A stretch of DNA of 64,000 nucleotides from Rhipidocladum racemiflorum (lineage: Eukaryota; Streptophyta; Magnoliopsida; Poales; Poaceae). The translations under genes were made by a program, and so were the position numbers. The stretch lies in assembly GCA_036346355.1 (NCBI GenBank), contig CM070570.1:49677592-49741591 (forward strand), read 5' to 3'. Of this stretch, positions 31,900-42,669 are shown in pieces. How positions within the stretch are numbered: position 1 is the stretch's first letter; every line of letters starts with the position of its first letter. The notes beneath the pieces are model-generated. The model worked only from the letters and a program-made list of their open reading frames with translations, was not told the DNA's origin and made no database searches.

Positions 31900-33867
31900 G
31901 CACACATTATGGATCATTACTTTCCATCAAAGTGAGTATATAAAAACTTGTGTAGTTTATATATACTCACTTCAATTTAAATAAAAATTTAAATTGAGTT
32001 CATTTGTCTTATTAATCATTAAAGAACACTTTATCATGTGTTTATGGTGTTCCTTAATTAATTAAGGGCAAATGGATAGTTTTTGGGTATAATAAAGCAT
32101 TAGTTGCATCAAAGTACTGAAGACACAGTTAAATCATTTAAATTGATTTGGGTTGTGCTCAATCGATCTTGGAGGCATCCATTATGTGTTAATGGAGTGC
32201 ATAGATAATTGAGACAACCAATTTGTTGGACTAACGATTTTTCTTGAGTTTGTGGATACAGATTTTGTCCAACAAGGTTGAGATGAAAAATCGGGATAAG
32301 AAGAAAGTCATCATGTGTTGGTGAGCTTCAAAGAGGAGATACCGAAGAGAGAAGAGAAGGAGAAGGTTCATCATGTGTTGATGAACTAGAAGAGAAGATG
32401 GATTGCGACCTCGGGAGAGAAGATGATTGAATATCATTAAAGGCCCAAAAGGGATCGCGTGCGGCAAGGTATAATTAGATAGATTAAGGATGTTTTCTAG
32501 TCTTTGAGTCTAGTTTTAGTGCCATAATATTAAGAGGGGTTGAGTTCTTTGCTTGAGCTTCATCATGTGTTGATGAATTCAATCCGGTTCCCTCGAGCTC
32601 AAACTCTTAGTTGATTTTTGCATGGAGCTAACCATTTGGCATGTGTTGCAAATGGGTGAACCTCATGCATAGATTTTTGCATGATGCATTGATTTGCATT
32701 TGTTGCAAATAGGATAAGCTCATTCGTTGGCTTTTGCATGAAGTTCATATTTGCATGTGTTACAAATATTGAAGTTCATGCTTGGTTCTTCATTTAAATT
32801 TTATTTGATTTGGTATTGCTTGGAGCTAAGTTTTGCATGTGTTGCAAAAGGAGAGAGCTCAAGCAATTTGATTTGTAAGCGATGCTATGGAGTTAGAGTT
32901 TTGCATGTGTTGCAAATAGAGAGCTCATGCACTTGAGTTTATTTGGATGTTGCTTGGAGCTAAGATTTGTATGTGTTGTAAATAGAGATCTCAAGCATTT
33001 GAGTTTATTTGGTTGTTGCATGAAGCTATAGATTTGCATGTGTTGCAAAAAGAAGATAGCTTATGCATATTGGTTTAATTGTTATTTACAAATGCGTTGT
33101 GCAAATAAGTGGGATATTATGAGTTTGGAATCCTAGAGCATCTGAAGAGGGCATTTATAATCGTGGTTTGCAAAGTGTCGTGATCTCATGTTGATCACCT
33201 CATAGCTAAGAGGATTAATCTCATAAACTCGTGGTTTATTTGCATACTAGTTACATGCCCGTGCATTGCTACGAAAAACAAAATTGATAACGAAAAATAA
33301 AGATTAAAAAATAAAAAAAATTATTTCACAAGATCAAATATCTATCTTTAGCAACCGTTTCTTGAAAGTGGCTAATTAAAGCAACGCTTCGTTTTTTGCG
33401 TAGGGCAATTAAGCAGGGCAATTAAGTAGGGCAATTAAGCAGGGCAATTAATGACGTGGGTAGAACTCACCACTGCCACCAACTGTTGCTTTATAATAGT
33501 AGAGATGTGTTTGCGTAAATATGTTTGGATTTGCTATTTGCGAATGTATTTCGCAAATGAGCTAGAAGTTATGGGTTTCGATCCTAAAGCATGTGAAGAG
33601 AGCATTTGTAAATATGTTTGCAATATGCCGTGATTTCGTGTTGACCACCTCATGGCTAAGAGGATCGATAATTCTTAGTTTATTTGCAATTGTGTTATGC
33701 AATTAATCTGGAGTTTATCTGGAAAATCAACACTACCGCATGCTTAACATCAGTAGTACCATAGGCCATTACAACCGCCTTATAGGAGTCGGTACTACCG
33801 CTTGTCGGCACTACTACACAGTTGAGCAGTAGTATTTTCAGAAAACATGTGTTGCTTGTTTGGTTCC
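31900..33867 (+). other. Sire-F: older repeat-rich block, left of Sire-E
   Basis: There are no coding domains. It contains a near-perfect inverted pair GTGAGTATATA...TATATACTCAC (31931-31969), and a degenerate array of TTTGCATGTGTTGCAAAT units spaced about 60-80 bp (32590-33060). Two ~165-bp direct repeats lie about 450 bp apart (33080-33245, 33530-33700). GGTACTACCG-type motifs (33750-33840) resume at 41716 after Sire-E. The GTACTACCG and GCATGTGTTGCA motifs on both sides indicate that Sire-E inserted into this block. Confidence 0.5.
33398..33450 (+). repeat. 13-bp tandem repeat, four units
   Basis: AGGGCAATTAAGC occurs four times in a row with one substitution. It lies within a ~250-bp stretch beginning TACTAGTTACATGCCCGTGC and ending ATAATAGTAGAGATG. 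Such ends are common in small grass repeats, but I cannot classify this one. Confidence 0.85.
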
Positions 33868-35686
33868 TGTGAAATCATGTGCTGAAAAATTGGCTTAAAG
33901 TTGAATTTGCAAATGCGTTTGTGCTTGTGCATAAGCCGGATCAAATTCCAAAAATAGTAGGATTCGCATTTGTGCCGGACCGGTTTTCGCTACTGCGCCG
34001 GACTAAACTTTTAGTCCAGCGTGAACGTGTTCTCGAGGTACTTTGTGCCGGACCAAATTTCCCTATTGGCATCGGACCAAAAGTTCCAAAGCAATTGCGC
34101 CGGATCATTCCTTTGCATTAGCGCCGGACCAATTCCTTGGTCCGTTGGTAACGCATTTTGAAGGCCTATTTTTATATGCACGCCGGACCAAACTTTTGGT
34201 CCGTCGTGAACGTGCTTTTGAGCTGCTGTGCCTGACTTAATTTTCAAGAAACCAGTAAGTTTTGCATGTACGCCGGACCAAATTTTTGGTGCGTTGTGAA
34301 CTGAATTTTTTACGGTTGTTTTCACGTGTACGCCGGACCGAGTTTTTAGTCCGGCGTGAATGGATTTTCTAGGATTTCACATGGCTTTTGCGCCATACCA
34401 GCGTTTGGTACGGAGTGAATGGTTTTTGCTCGATTAGGGTTTTGAGCAATTTTGGAATTGAATTTTGGTTTAAATTTGAGATTATGAAATTTGTGAGAAT
34501 TTCATGATGCTTGTTTTGAAGTGGACTTTATGCAATGCTCATGTGAGTATTTGTATGGACTAATGTTGAGTCAAGTCACGGACTTGTGCTTGGAATCGTT
34601 TTGTGGTTTGTTCATGTGCAGGTGTTGCTCGAGGGCGAACGTGATTGATGACGGGACCGGAACTAGGTTCATGGATGAACTGAGGTTCGGGACTAGGTTC
34701 AAGGAGGAACTGAGGTCTTGCTGGTCAAGGATGTCATGCGGGACGTTCGAGCTAAGTGAATGGTGCACATGAAGAATGGTTAGTCACGTGAGTTCGAGCT
34801 AAGTGAATGGTGCACATGAAGAATGGTTAGTCACGTGAGTATGGCAGGTGGCCATACGCGTGCAAAGTGTTAGTCACGTGAGTGTGGTAGGGTTGCCATA
34901 CGCGTGCAAGAGTTGTACTTGGCCAGGTTGAGCCAAGTGGAGTTGTGTTGAATACATACTCTTTCTAGGATTAGGAGTGAGACTCCTTCTAGGATTAGGA
35001 ATTGTATTCAGGACTCCTTGTGCTTTGCTCCTTTAAATAGGAGGGGTTGTCTCCTGTTGAAGGGCATCAAACAGAGCTGAGCGCATTGAGAACTTTGAGC
35101 TCAATTTTAGGGTTTGTACTCTTTTGATGGGAGTACTTTAGACAAAATAAATAAAGATCAATTCTTCCAGATCCTTACATGCTACAGTAACCGCGTTGCT
35201 ACAGTGTTTCCTGTTTTAGTTCTTGTTTGCATGCTTGTTCTGGTTCTAGATTGGTTTTTGTTCTTTGAGTTTTATCTTAATTTGATCCATCAAAAACATT
35301 TCTAGGCTATTGATCTAGTGTTCCTCAAAGTTTTGTTGATTAATCTTTTGTTGTTCTTGATTAATCTACAAGTTTTGATTAGATTGATTTTCGTCAAGTT
35401 CTGGAATAGCAAGATTGCGAAGCTCATAACTTTTGATCCGTACGTCCGATCGAGCTGATTCTTTTTGGGTTAGATTCGTATTGGCATCTCGTTTCTTGTG
35501 TCCAAATTTCAGATCGATCTAATGGTTGGATCTTTGGAAATTTGCATTTTACCAAACCTCTATCATTCTATTTTTGTCGAATACGAGGCAATTATTTGGT
35601 TCTGTTTTGGGGTGAACTTTTTGTAGATTGAAAATTTTGTTTTCGCTTCTGCACAATCATTCAACCCCCCTCCGATTGCTATATCA
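33868..35686 (+). repeat. Sire-E 5' LTR
   Basis: It begins TGTGAAATCATGTGCTGAAA. It holds CGCCGGACCAAA...TTTGGTCCGGCG-type palindromes (33960-34400), TTTAAATAGGAGGGG (about 35032) as the TATA-like region, and CACAATCATTCAACCCCCCT near the end. Compared with the 3' LTR it has an extra 47-bp tandem copy (34792-34838). It lacks the terminal TTCGATCCTACA, stopping at CTATATCA just before the gag ATG. Confidence 0.9.
34745..34838 (+). repeat. 47-bp tandem duplication private to the 5' LTR of Sire-E
   Basis: Two units starting GTTCGAGCTAAGTGAATGG at 34745 and 34792. The 3' LTR has a single unit (about 40806-40852). Confidence 0.9.
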
Positions 35687-37525
35687 ATGGATAGTTATTC
35701 GACAAAACCATATGTGTTCGATGGTGTTGATTTTCAGTTTTGGAAAGCCAAGATGGAGGCATTCATGCAAGCTCAGGGCTTCGCAATTTAGGAGAAGGTT
35801 TACAAGTCATATGAAGTTCCCGAGAACGACAACGTCAATGACACAAATCGTGCACATGTTGAAGCAAACAGCAAGGAGCGCAACTTGATCATCCAAGGCT
35901 TGGGACGCAGCGACTTTGATCGAGTGTTTCATCTTCGATCCGTATATGAGGTATGAAAATCTCTTTGTGATTACCATGAGGGTTCTAACACTGTCAAAGA
36001 GGTTCACCAAGATATTTACAAAAAGGATTACATGCGATTTGAGATGAAACCCGGTGAGTCGCTAGATGACTTCTTTGCACGCTTTAATAAAATTCTTAGC
36101 AATTTGCGTGTTGTTGGAGTTAGCTTTGATGATGCTGCTATTGCTAGACCATTGCTTGGTGCATTAGACATGTCTATTTAGGAGATGAAAGTTACATCCA
36201 TTAGAGAATCTACTGTCATGAGTACACTTACATTAGATGTTCTTTATTCCAAGTTGAAAACTCATGAATTAGATGTTCTTGCTAGAAAGAATGATCATAA
36301 ATCAATTGCTTTGACATCTCAATCTAGCATATCTTTTAATGGTGTTGCTTCAAGTTTTGCTCTATCTTTCTTGTCTTCACTAACCGATGAACAGATTGAG
36401 CAATTCCTAGAAGAAGACTTGTCACTACTCTGTTCTCGCTTTAACAAAGCTTTGCAGAATGTGAGAATGAGGAAGAGAGGTGGTGGTGGTCCTCCAAGAT
36501 GCTATGAGTGTGGAGATCTCGACCATATTCGTCCAAATTGTCCTAAACTTGCAGATAAAGCGTCAAAGGAGGAGAAGGACAATGATAAAAGAAAAGAGAA
36601 GAAGAAGTTCTCATCAAATGATAAAAAGAAAAAGAGCTTCATCAACAGCAAAGTTGTCCACCGAGTTCTTTTCGCTCTTGAACAAGTCAATTTGAGCAAT
36701 GTGGATTCGGAGAGCAGTGAGGACAATGCAAGTCCAAGCAAGAATGAGTTGATAGGGTTGTGTCTCATGGCTAAAAGCAGCGACAGCTTCACCGAGGACG
36801 ATCATGATAGCGACTTTAATGAGGTATATCTTTCTTATGATGAATTAGCTATTGCTGTTGCTCGTCTTGGTAAATTGCTTGATAAACGTGACAAGAAAAT
36901 TAAGAAACATGATATTATTGTGGAATTATTAAATGTTGAAATTGTTAGACTTAGATCTTTGATTCCAGATGACGATTCTTGCAAATCATGTGACTTAATT
37001 TGGAGTGAGCTTACTTCACTTTCGAAAGAATATGCTTCCTTGTTAGAGCAAATAAATGTTAAAAATGAGAAAAATGAGAAACTTGTTAAACATGCTAGCT
37101 GTTCTACCATTGATTTGCATGATACAACTTCTTGTTCTAAATGCTCAACTCTTGAATTGAAATTGAAAGATGCAAATGCTAGGGTTTCTAAATTGACTGA
37201 TGATCTGCTTACACATGAGGTTCTTTCATGCTCAACTTGTCATAAGCAAAAAGGGAAGGTTGACATTCCATGCAGTAATTGTCTAATTCTTGCTAAGAAA
37301 GTTGATTACTTGCAAAATTCTTTAGAACGTTTCACTAATGGCAAGAAAAACCTAAACATGATTTTGGATCAATCAAAAGTCAGCACTCAAAACAAAGGTT
37401 TAGGTTTAGGTTTTGATTCTTATGCTCATCATAAATCACATGCTCCCACTGTTGTTAAAACACTTGAAAGTGGAAAATTTGAAATTGTCAATGAGCCTAA
37501 GAAAACTGTTTTTAAGTCTGCTTGA
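35687..37525 (+). pseudogene. Sire-E gag with long coiled-coil C-terminus
   Basis: From ATG 35687 (MDSYSTKPYVFDGVDFQFWK) one frame runs 612 codons to TGA 37523-37525 without any frameshift. Only three internal stops occur (35789 TAG, 35954 TGA, 36179 TAG), each where Trp is expected. It has a copia gag (UBN2-type) region (FWKAKMEAFMQAQGF, KPGESLDDFFARFNKILSNL) and a CCHC zinc knuckle CYECGDLDHIRPNC (about 36502-36543). A Lys-rich stretch, an acidic segment and heptad-rich helices with CxxC pairs follow. A long C-terminal gag extension is typical of Sireviruses. Confidence 0.88.
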
Positions 37526-38152
37526 GTTTTATCTTCTACTATGATGTATGCATAATGTGCTTCTACTGTTAAAGCAAAACATCATGTTAAATACACTTGC
37601 ACTCATTGTGGTAGAGATGGACATATAGTAGATTTTTATTTTAGACTGGCCAAACAACAAAAGAAAGAAATTGCTAAGACTAGGTCTAATTTCAAATAGG
37701 CACACTTTTTTTATCATTATGTGCCTAGGGTGATGCAAACACCTTTTGTTGCTAAGAACACGGGAAAAGACAAATCTGTTTTTGTGCCTAAGAATGCTCG
37801 TGTTGTGCGTCGTGTGTCTCAGTACTGGATTCCTAAACATCTTATTTCTAACCCCAGTACCAAGACCTCGACACTTTCTGCTTCTATGTAGGCCTCTCAC
37901 GCGAGGAAAGAGAACATATGGCTAGTGGATTTCGGATGCTCACGCCATATGTTCGGTGATAAGATTTGGTTCTTCTTCACTCGTGCATCTCGTGCTGAAA
38001 GTGTTATTTTTGAAGATGCTTCTTCCACCTCTGTTTTCGCAAAAGGCACTAGTCCAAATGGTGCAGGTACAGGTGCATATATTCAGGGGGAGAGTATCTT
38101 TGTTTATGAAGATGATGATGATGCTGTTGAGGATGAGATCATTGGAGTTTGA
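37526..38152 (+). pseudogene. Sire-E second zinc knuckle and protease remnant
   Basis: It continues in the same frame as gag. It has a second knuckle-like CTHCGRDGHIVDFY (last Cys lost), then the copia protease text IWLVDFGCSRHMFGDKIWF, where DSG has become DFG. Then it breaks off (AKGTSPNGAGTG) into unrelated acidic text ending at TGA 38150-38152. In-frame stops at 37553, 37697 and 37889 are TAA or TAG, explicable from CAA, CAG or TGG. Confidence 0.8.
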
Positions 38153-38274
38153 TGTGTGCTTGTGTGCTCATTTTTAAGCTTCCCCGCGTGCTTCACATCG
38201 ATAAGCTATCAAAAGGATTTTCAGGTATCTCCATGGTACTCAAGATTTTGGCATTTGGCTTTCTGCTTCCTCAT

Positions 38275-38759
38275 GCATTAGTTTAAGAGCTTTCTCTGAT
38301 GCTGATTTTGGAGGATGTAGAATTGATAGAAAAAGTACATCTGGTATATGCCATTTCTTGGGTAACTCTCTCATTACATGGTCATCTAGAAAGCAATCCT
38401 CTGTTGCACAATCAACTGCTAAATCTGAATATGTGGCTGCGGCTAGTTGTTGCTCTCAAATTCTTTAGATAGTAGCTACACTTAAATATTATGGGGTTAT
38501 TTTGGATAGTGTTCCACTTTTGTGTGATAACACTAGTGCAATTTGCATTGCTAAGAACCCTGTGCAACATTCTAGAACAAAACACATTGACATCAGATTT
38601 CACTTTCTTAGAGATCATGTTGAAAAAGGCAACATTGTGCTTCACCATGTGGATACTGAACATCAATTGGCAGACATTTTCACAAAACCTTTGTCTTCTT
38701 CTTGTTTTGTTTTTATTCGGGGAGAACTTGGGATTGTTCATCCAATTGGTTTGTTTTGA
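38275..38759 (+). pseudogene. Sire-E RNase H (copia type)
   Basis: DADFGGCRIDRKSTSGICHF (about 38298), LITWSSRKQSSVAQSTAKSE, YVAAASCCSQIL, PLLCDNTSAICIAKNPVQHS, RTKHIDIRFHFLRDHVEKG and HQLADIFTKPLS are the usual copia RNase H landmarks. One stop (38467) replaces the Trp of LWIVATL. It directly follows the protease remnant, so integrase and RT (about 2.5-3 kb in intact elements) are missing. The gene ends at TGA 38757-38759. Confidence 0.88.
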
Positions 38760-39899
38760 GGGTGAGTTTCCTTGCCAAGTTCTTTCACTTGATGAGCTTA
38801 CTTTATCATATTTCTTTATATATTATGTAATTGAGCTGATATATGATAATCTAAATTGTTCCACTTGAACTAAAAATGACATTGCGGAATTCCTTGGTCT
38901 GATTGCCTATAGCTAAATACTCTGTGATATCTTACTCTTCTAGGCTTGATATTGAATCTTCTTGACAAATTTGGGCTATGAAGCAAGTGTGTTTTCAACT
39001 TTACTCTTTCATAAGACCTTTTAATCTCTTTGCATGTTTAAAATCAAAGAAAAATAAAAAGAAAAGGGAATCAATAAAAAAGGGTTGTTAAAAGCAAAAG
39101 CCTCAAGTTATGTGCTTCAGGCATGCTTTCCCTAAAAAGATAAGATGTATTCTTTAAGCATGCCATTCCCTCAAAGACAAGATGTATGCTTCAAGCATGC
39201 CACTCTAAGGAAATAAAAGAAGTATGCTTCAAGCATGCCACATGCAGTTTACTGTTTTAAGATTAAATTGGTTTACTAGATTGGAGTTGAAACTACTTGC
39301 TCGCCCAGAGTTGTTAGTTGCTTCAATTTTGATCCTTTGTTTTTATACTAAAGGTCTTGCTTAGTACTTGGCTATAGTTGATTGAATTGAGGTTGAGATG
39401 CATGTCATTCCCTAACTTGTTAAAATCACATCAAGTTCATGTATTTTGCATATTATGTGATATATAAGGTTATATGATCGAATGAGCTCATCTTTTCCTA
39501 TGTTGGCACTCCCTTGTTTCTCCTTGTGAAATCATTGCTACAAGGAAAATTTTGAACATGTTCTCTCTTTTGTATTCTTGATGAATCCATTGTCAAAGGG
39601 GGAGAAGTTTGGGAATCTTTGAGAGGTTTAAGAAAAAAGGGGGAGAAGTTTTTGGAATTTGGCATTTTGAGGATTTTGGGAGAATTTTGGAACTTTTGGG
39701 CACATTGCACATTCACACACATTTTCATTCTCAGGGGGGGTTTTTGTTTTGCATTTTGGTCAAAGGGGGAGGTTCTGTGTTTTCTCACTTTAGTTGTTTT
39801 GTGTTTTTCACTTTGGTCTATTCAAAAACCTTTTTGTGATGTGAATTCCAAATGATCAATTCTAAGTGGTGTTGCCAATGTTTTCATCAAGGGGGAGAT
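38760..39899 (+). other. Sire-E 3' untranslated region with multiple polypurine tracts
   Basis: Polypurine tracts lie at 39595-39606, 39631-39647, 39761-39772 and 39888-39899. The last directly abuts the 3' LTR. GCTTCAAGCATGCCA-type motifs occur four times at 39108-39243. Multiple tracts in this place are described for Sireviruses. Confidence 0.75.
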
Positions 39900-41710
39900 T
39901 GTGAAATCATGTGCTGAAAAATTGGCTTAGAGTTGAATTTGCAAATGTGTTTGTGCTTGTGCATACGCCGGATCAAATTCGAAAAACAGTAAGATTTGCA
40001 TTTGCGCCGGACCGGTTTTCGCTACTGCGCCGGACTAAACTTTTAGTCCAGCGTGAACGTGTTCTCGAGGTACTTTGTGCCGGACCAAATTTCCCTATTA
40101 GCGTCGGACCAAAAGTTCCAAAGCAATTGCGCCGGATCATTCCTTTGCATTAGCGCCGGACCAATTCCTTGGTCCGTTGGTAACTCATTTTGAAGGCCTA
40201 TTTTTATATGCACGCCGAACCAAACTTTTGGTCCGTCGTGAACGTGCTTTTGAGCTGCTGTGCCAGACTTAATTTTCAAGAAACCAATAAGTTTTGCATA
40301 TACGCCGGACCAAATTTTTGGTCCGTCGTGAACTGAATTTTTTACGGCTGTTTTCACGTGTACGCCGGACCGAGTTTTTAGTCCAGCGTGAATGGATTTT
40401 CTAAGATTTCACATGGCTTTTGCGCCAGACCGGAGTTTGGTCCAGCATGAATGGTTTTTGCTCGATTAGGGTTTTGAGCAATTTTGGAATTGAATTTTGG
40501 TTTAAATTTGAGATTATGAAATTTGTGAGAATTTCATGATGATTATGAAATTTGTGAGAATTTCATGATGCTTGTTTTGAAGTGGACTTTATGCAATACT
40601 CGTGTGAGTATTTGCATGGACTAATATTGAGTCAAGTCGCGGACTTGTACTCGGAATCATTTTGTGGTTTGTTCATGTGCAGGTGTTGCTCCAGGGCGAA
40701 CGTGGTTGATGACGGGACCGAAACTAGGTTCATGGAGGAACTGAGGTTCGGGACTAGGTTCAAGGAGGAACTGAGGTCTTGGTGGTCAAGGATGTCATGC
40801 GGGACGTTCGAGCTAAGAGAATGGTGCACATGAAGAATGGTTAGTCACGTGAGTATGGCAGGTGGCCATACGCGTGCAAAGTGTTAGTCACGTGAGTATG
40901 GTAGGGTTGCCATACGCGTGCAAGAGTTGTACTCGGCCAGGTTGGGCCAAGTGGAGTTGTGTTGAATACATACTCTTTCTAGGATTAGGAGTGGGGCTCC
41001 TTCTAGGATTAGGAATTGTATTCAGGACTCCTTGTGCTTTGCTCCTTTAAATAGGAGGGGTTGTCTCCTGTTGAAGGGCATCAAACAGAGCTGAGCGCAT
41101 TGAGAGCTTTGAGCTCAATTTTAGGGTTTTTACTCTTTTGATGGGAGTACTTTAGACAAAAGAAATAAAGATCAATTCTTCCAGATCCGTGCGTGCTTTC
41201 GATGGCAAGCGTTGCTCTGGTGTTTCCTGTTTTGGTTCTTGTTTGCATGCTTGTTCTGGTTCTAGATTGGTTTTTGTTCTTTGAATTTCATCTTGATTTG
41301 ATCCATCAAAAACCTTTCTAGGCTATTGATCTAGTGTTCCTCAAAGTTTTGTTGATTAATCTTTTGTTGTTCTTGATTAATCTACAAGTTTTGATTAGAT
41401 TGATTTTCGTCAAGTTCTAGAACAACAAGCTTACGAAGCTCATAACTTTTTATCCGTAAGTCCGATCGAGCTGATTCTTTTTTGGTTCAATTCGTATTGG
41501 CATCTAGTTTCTTGTGTACAAATTTCAGATCGATCTAACGGTTGGATCTCTGGGAATTTGCATTTTACCGAACCTCTGTCATTCTGTTTTTGTCGAATAC
41601 GAGGCAATTATTTAGTTCTGTTTTGGGGTGAACTTTTATTAAATTGAAAATTTGGTTTTCGCTTCTGCACAATCATTCACCCCCCTCTGATTGCTATATT
41701 CGATCCTACA
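39900..41710 (+). repeat. Sire-E 3' LTR
   Basis: It begins TGTGAAATCATG and ends TTCGATCCTACA, followed by GTTCC. It carries a private 29-bp tandem duplication (40512-40540 and 40541-40569, GATTATGAAATTTGTGAG...) not found in the 5' LTR. Confidence 0.92.
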
Positions 41711-41715
41711 GTTCC

Positions 41716-42669
41716 TGAGGCCGGTACTATCGCTGTGTTAAAGTCAGTACTACTGGAGGTTGCTAGTACCGCTCGCGAGTGTGGTAGTTATTTTCCAGAA
41801 ATGCGTTTTTTCTCTAATATTTGATTGTTGGAGCTATCAGAGGTTTGAGTGGTACTACCGGCGGTCAGTAGTACCTAAAAATACTAGTTGGTAGCTATTT
41901 TACAGAGAGCGCATTTTTCGCGAAGTTTGAAGGTCGATGCTACCAGACTTGAGGTCGATAATACCGTAGAGCGGTACTACCACAAGTTGTGCATCGGTAG
42001 TTTTGGTTTGCTGTAGCCAACAGCTAGTACCCGGTTGGAATCCGGCCGTTGGGTCGAGTCTGATACTGCCGCACTTTGTGCATCAGTAGTACCGGATTTG
42101 CTGGTTTTTGCCCAGATTTGCCCCCACTGACTGGTTTTGGCTATAAAAGGACCCCATGGGGGAGCAAGGGCATGTTTGTTGAGTTTTGGGAAGTTCTTGG
42201 AGGTGAAGTGCATGTGTTGCCTTTACCAATTTGCTTCTTGAGCTATAGAGTGAGCCCTAATTGCATGTGTTGCAGTTTGGAAGTGGATTGATGCCTCATT
42301 GTGCATGTGTTGCACTTGAGGAGAATCTTAGTGCATGTGTTGCACGTAGGAGGTCACCAGAGTTCATGTGTTGCACTCGGTGAAGTTCAAGCAAGGATCT
42401 TGACTTATTATTCTTAGTGTTTGCCGACAAACTAGACGGTGTAGGAGTACCGTCCTTGGGAGCTACTCAACGGGTGTTGTGAATAGTCCTGACAAAGATT
42501 ACGAAGGTCGAAGCACACCTACCTGAAGGGGTAAAGTGCTACCACTAGTGGAATCGAGGTGGGTGCTCAATTCGTGAAGTCGGTCCAAAGAGGTTTTGGC
42601 TTGCCTCAATGTGGATTAGGGGAGACCAACAAGTCTCCGAGACCACAGAAAAATATCGGTGTGTCTTTT
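41716..42669 (+). other. Sire-F: older LTR-like block, right of Sire-E
   Basis: GGTACTACCG/CAGTAGTACC motifs (41720-42110) precede GGCTATAAAAGGACC (TATA at about 42140). GTGCATGTGTTGCA units follow, repeated five times at 42208-42390, then unique sequence until Sire-B begins at 42670. The order palindrome array, TATA, leader repeats matches Sirevirus-type LTRs, but neither LTR end could be fixed. Confidence 0.5.

Larger units (their letters stand above)
33868..41710 (+). mobile_element. Sire-E: copia (Sirevirus-like) LTR retrotransposon, internally deleted
   Basis: The LTRs are 33868-35686 and 39900-41710, with a perfect 5-bp duplication GTTCC (33863-33867 and 41711-41715). The internal part encodes a long gag, a protease remnant and RNase H, but no integrase or RT. 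Several polypurine tracts precede the 3' LTR, a Sirevirus trait. No PBS is found after the 5' LTR. It is therefore a defective copy. Confidence 0.9.
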
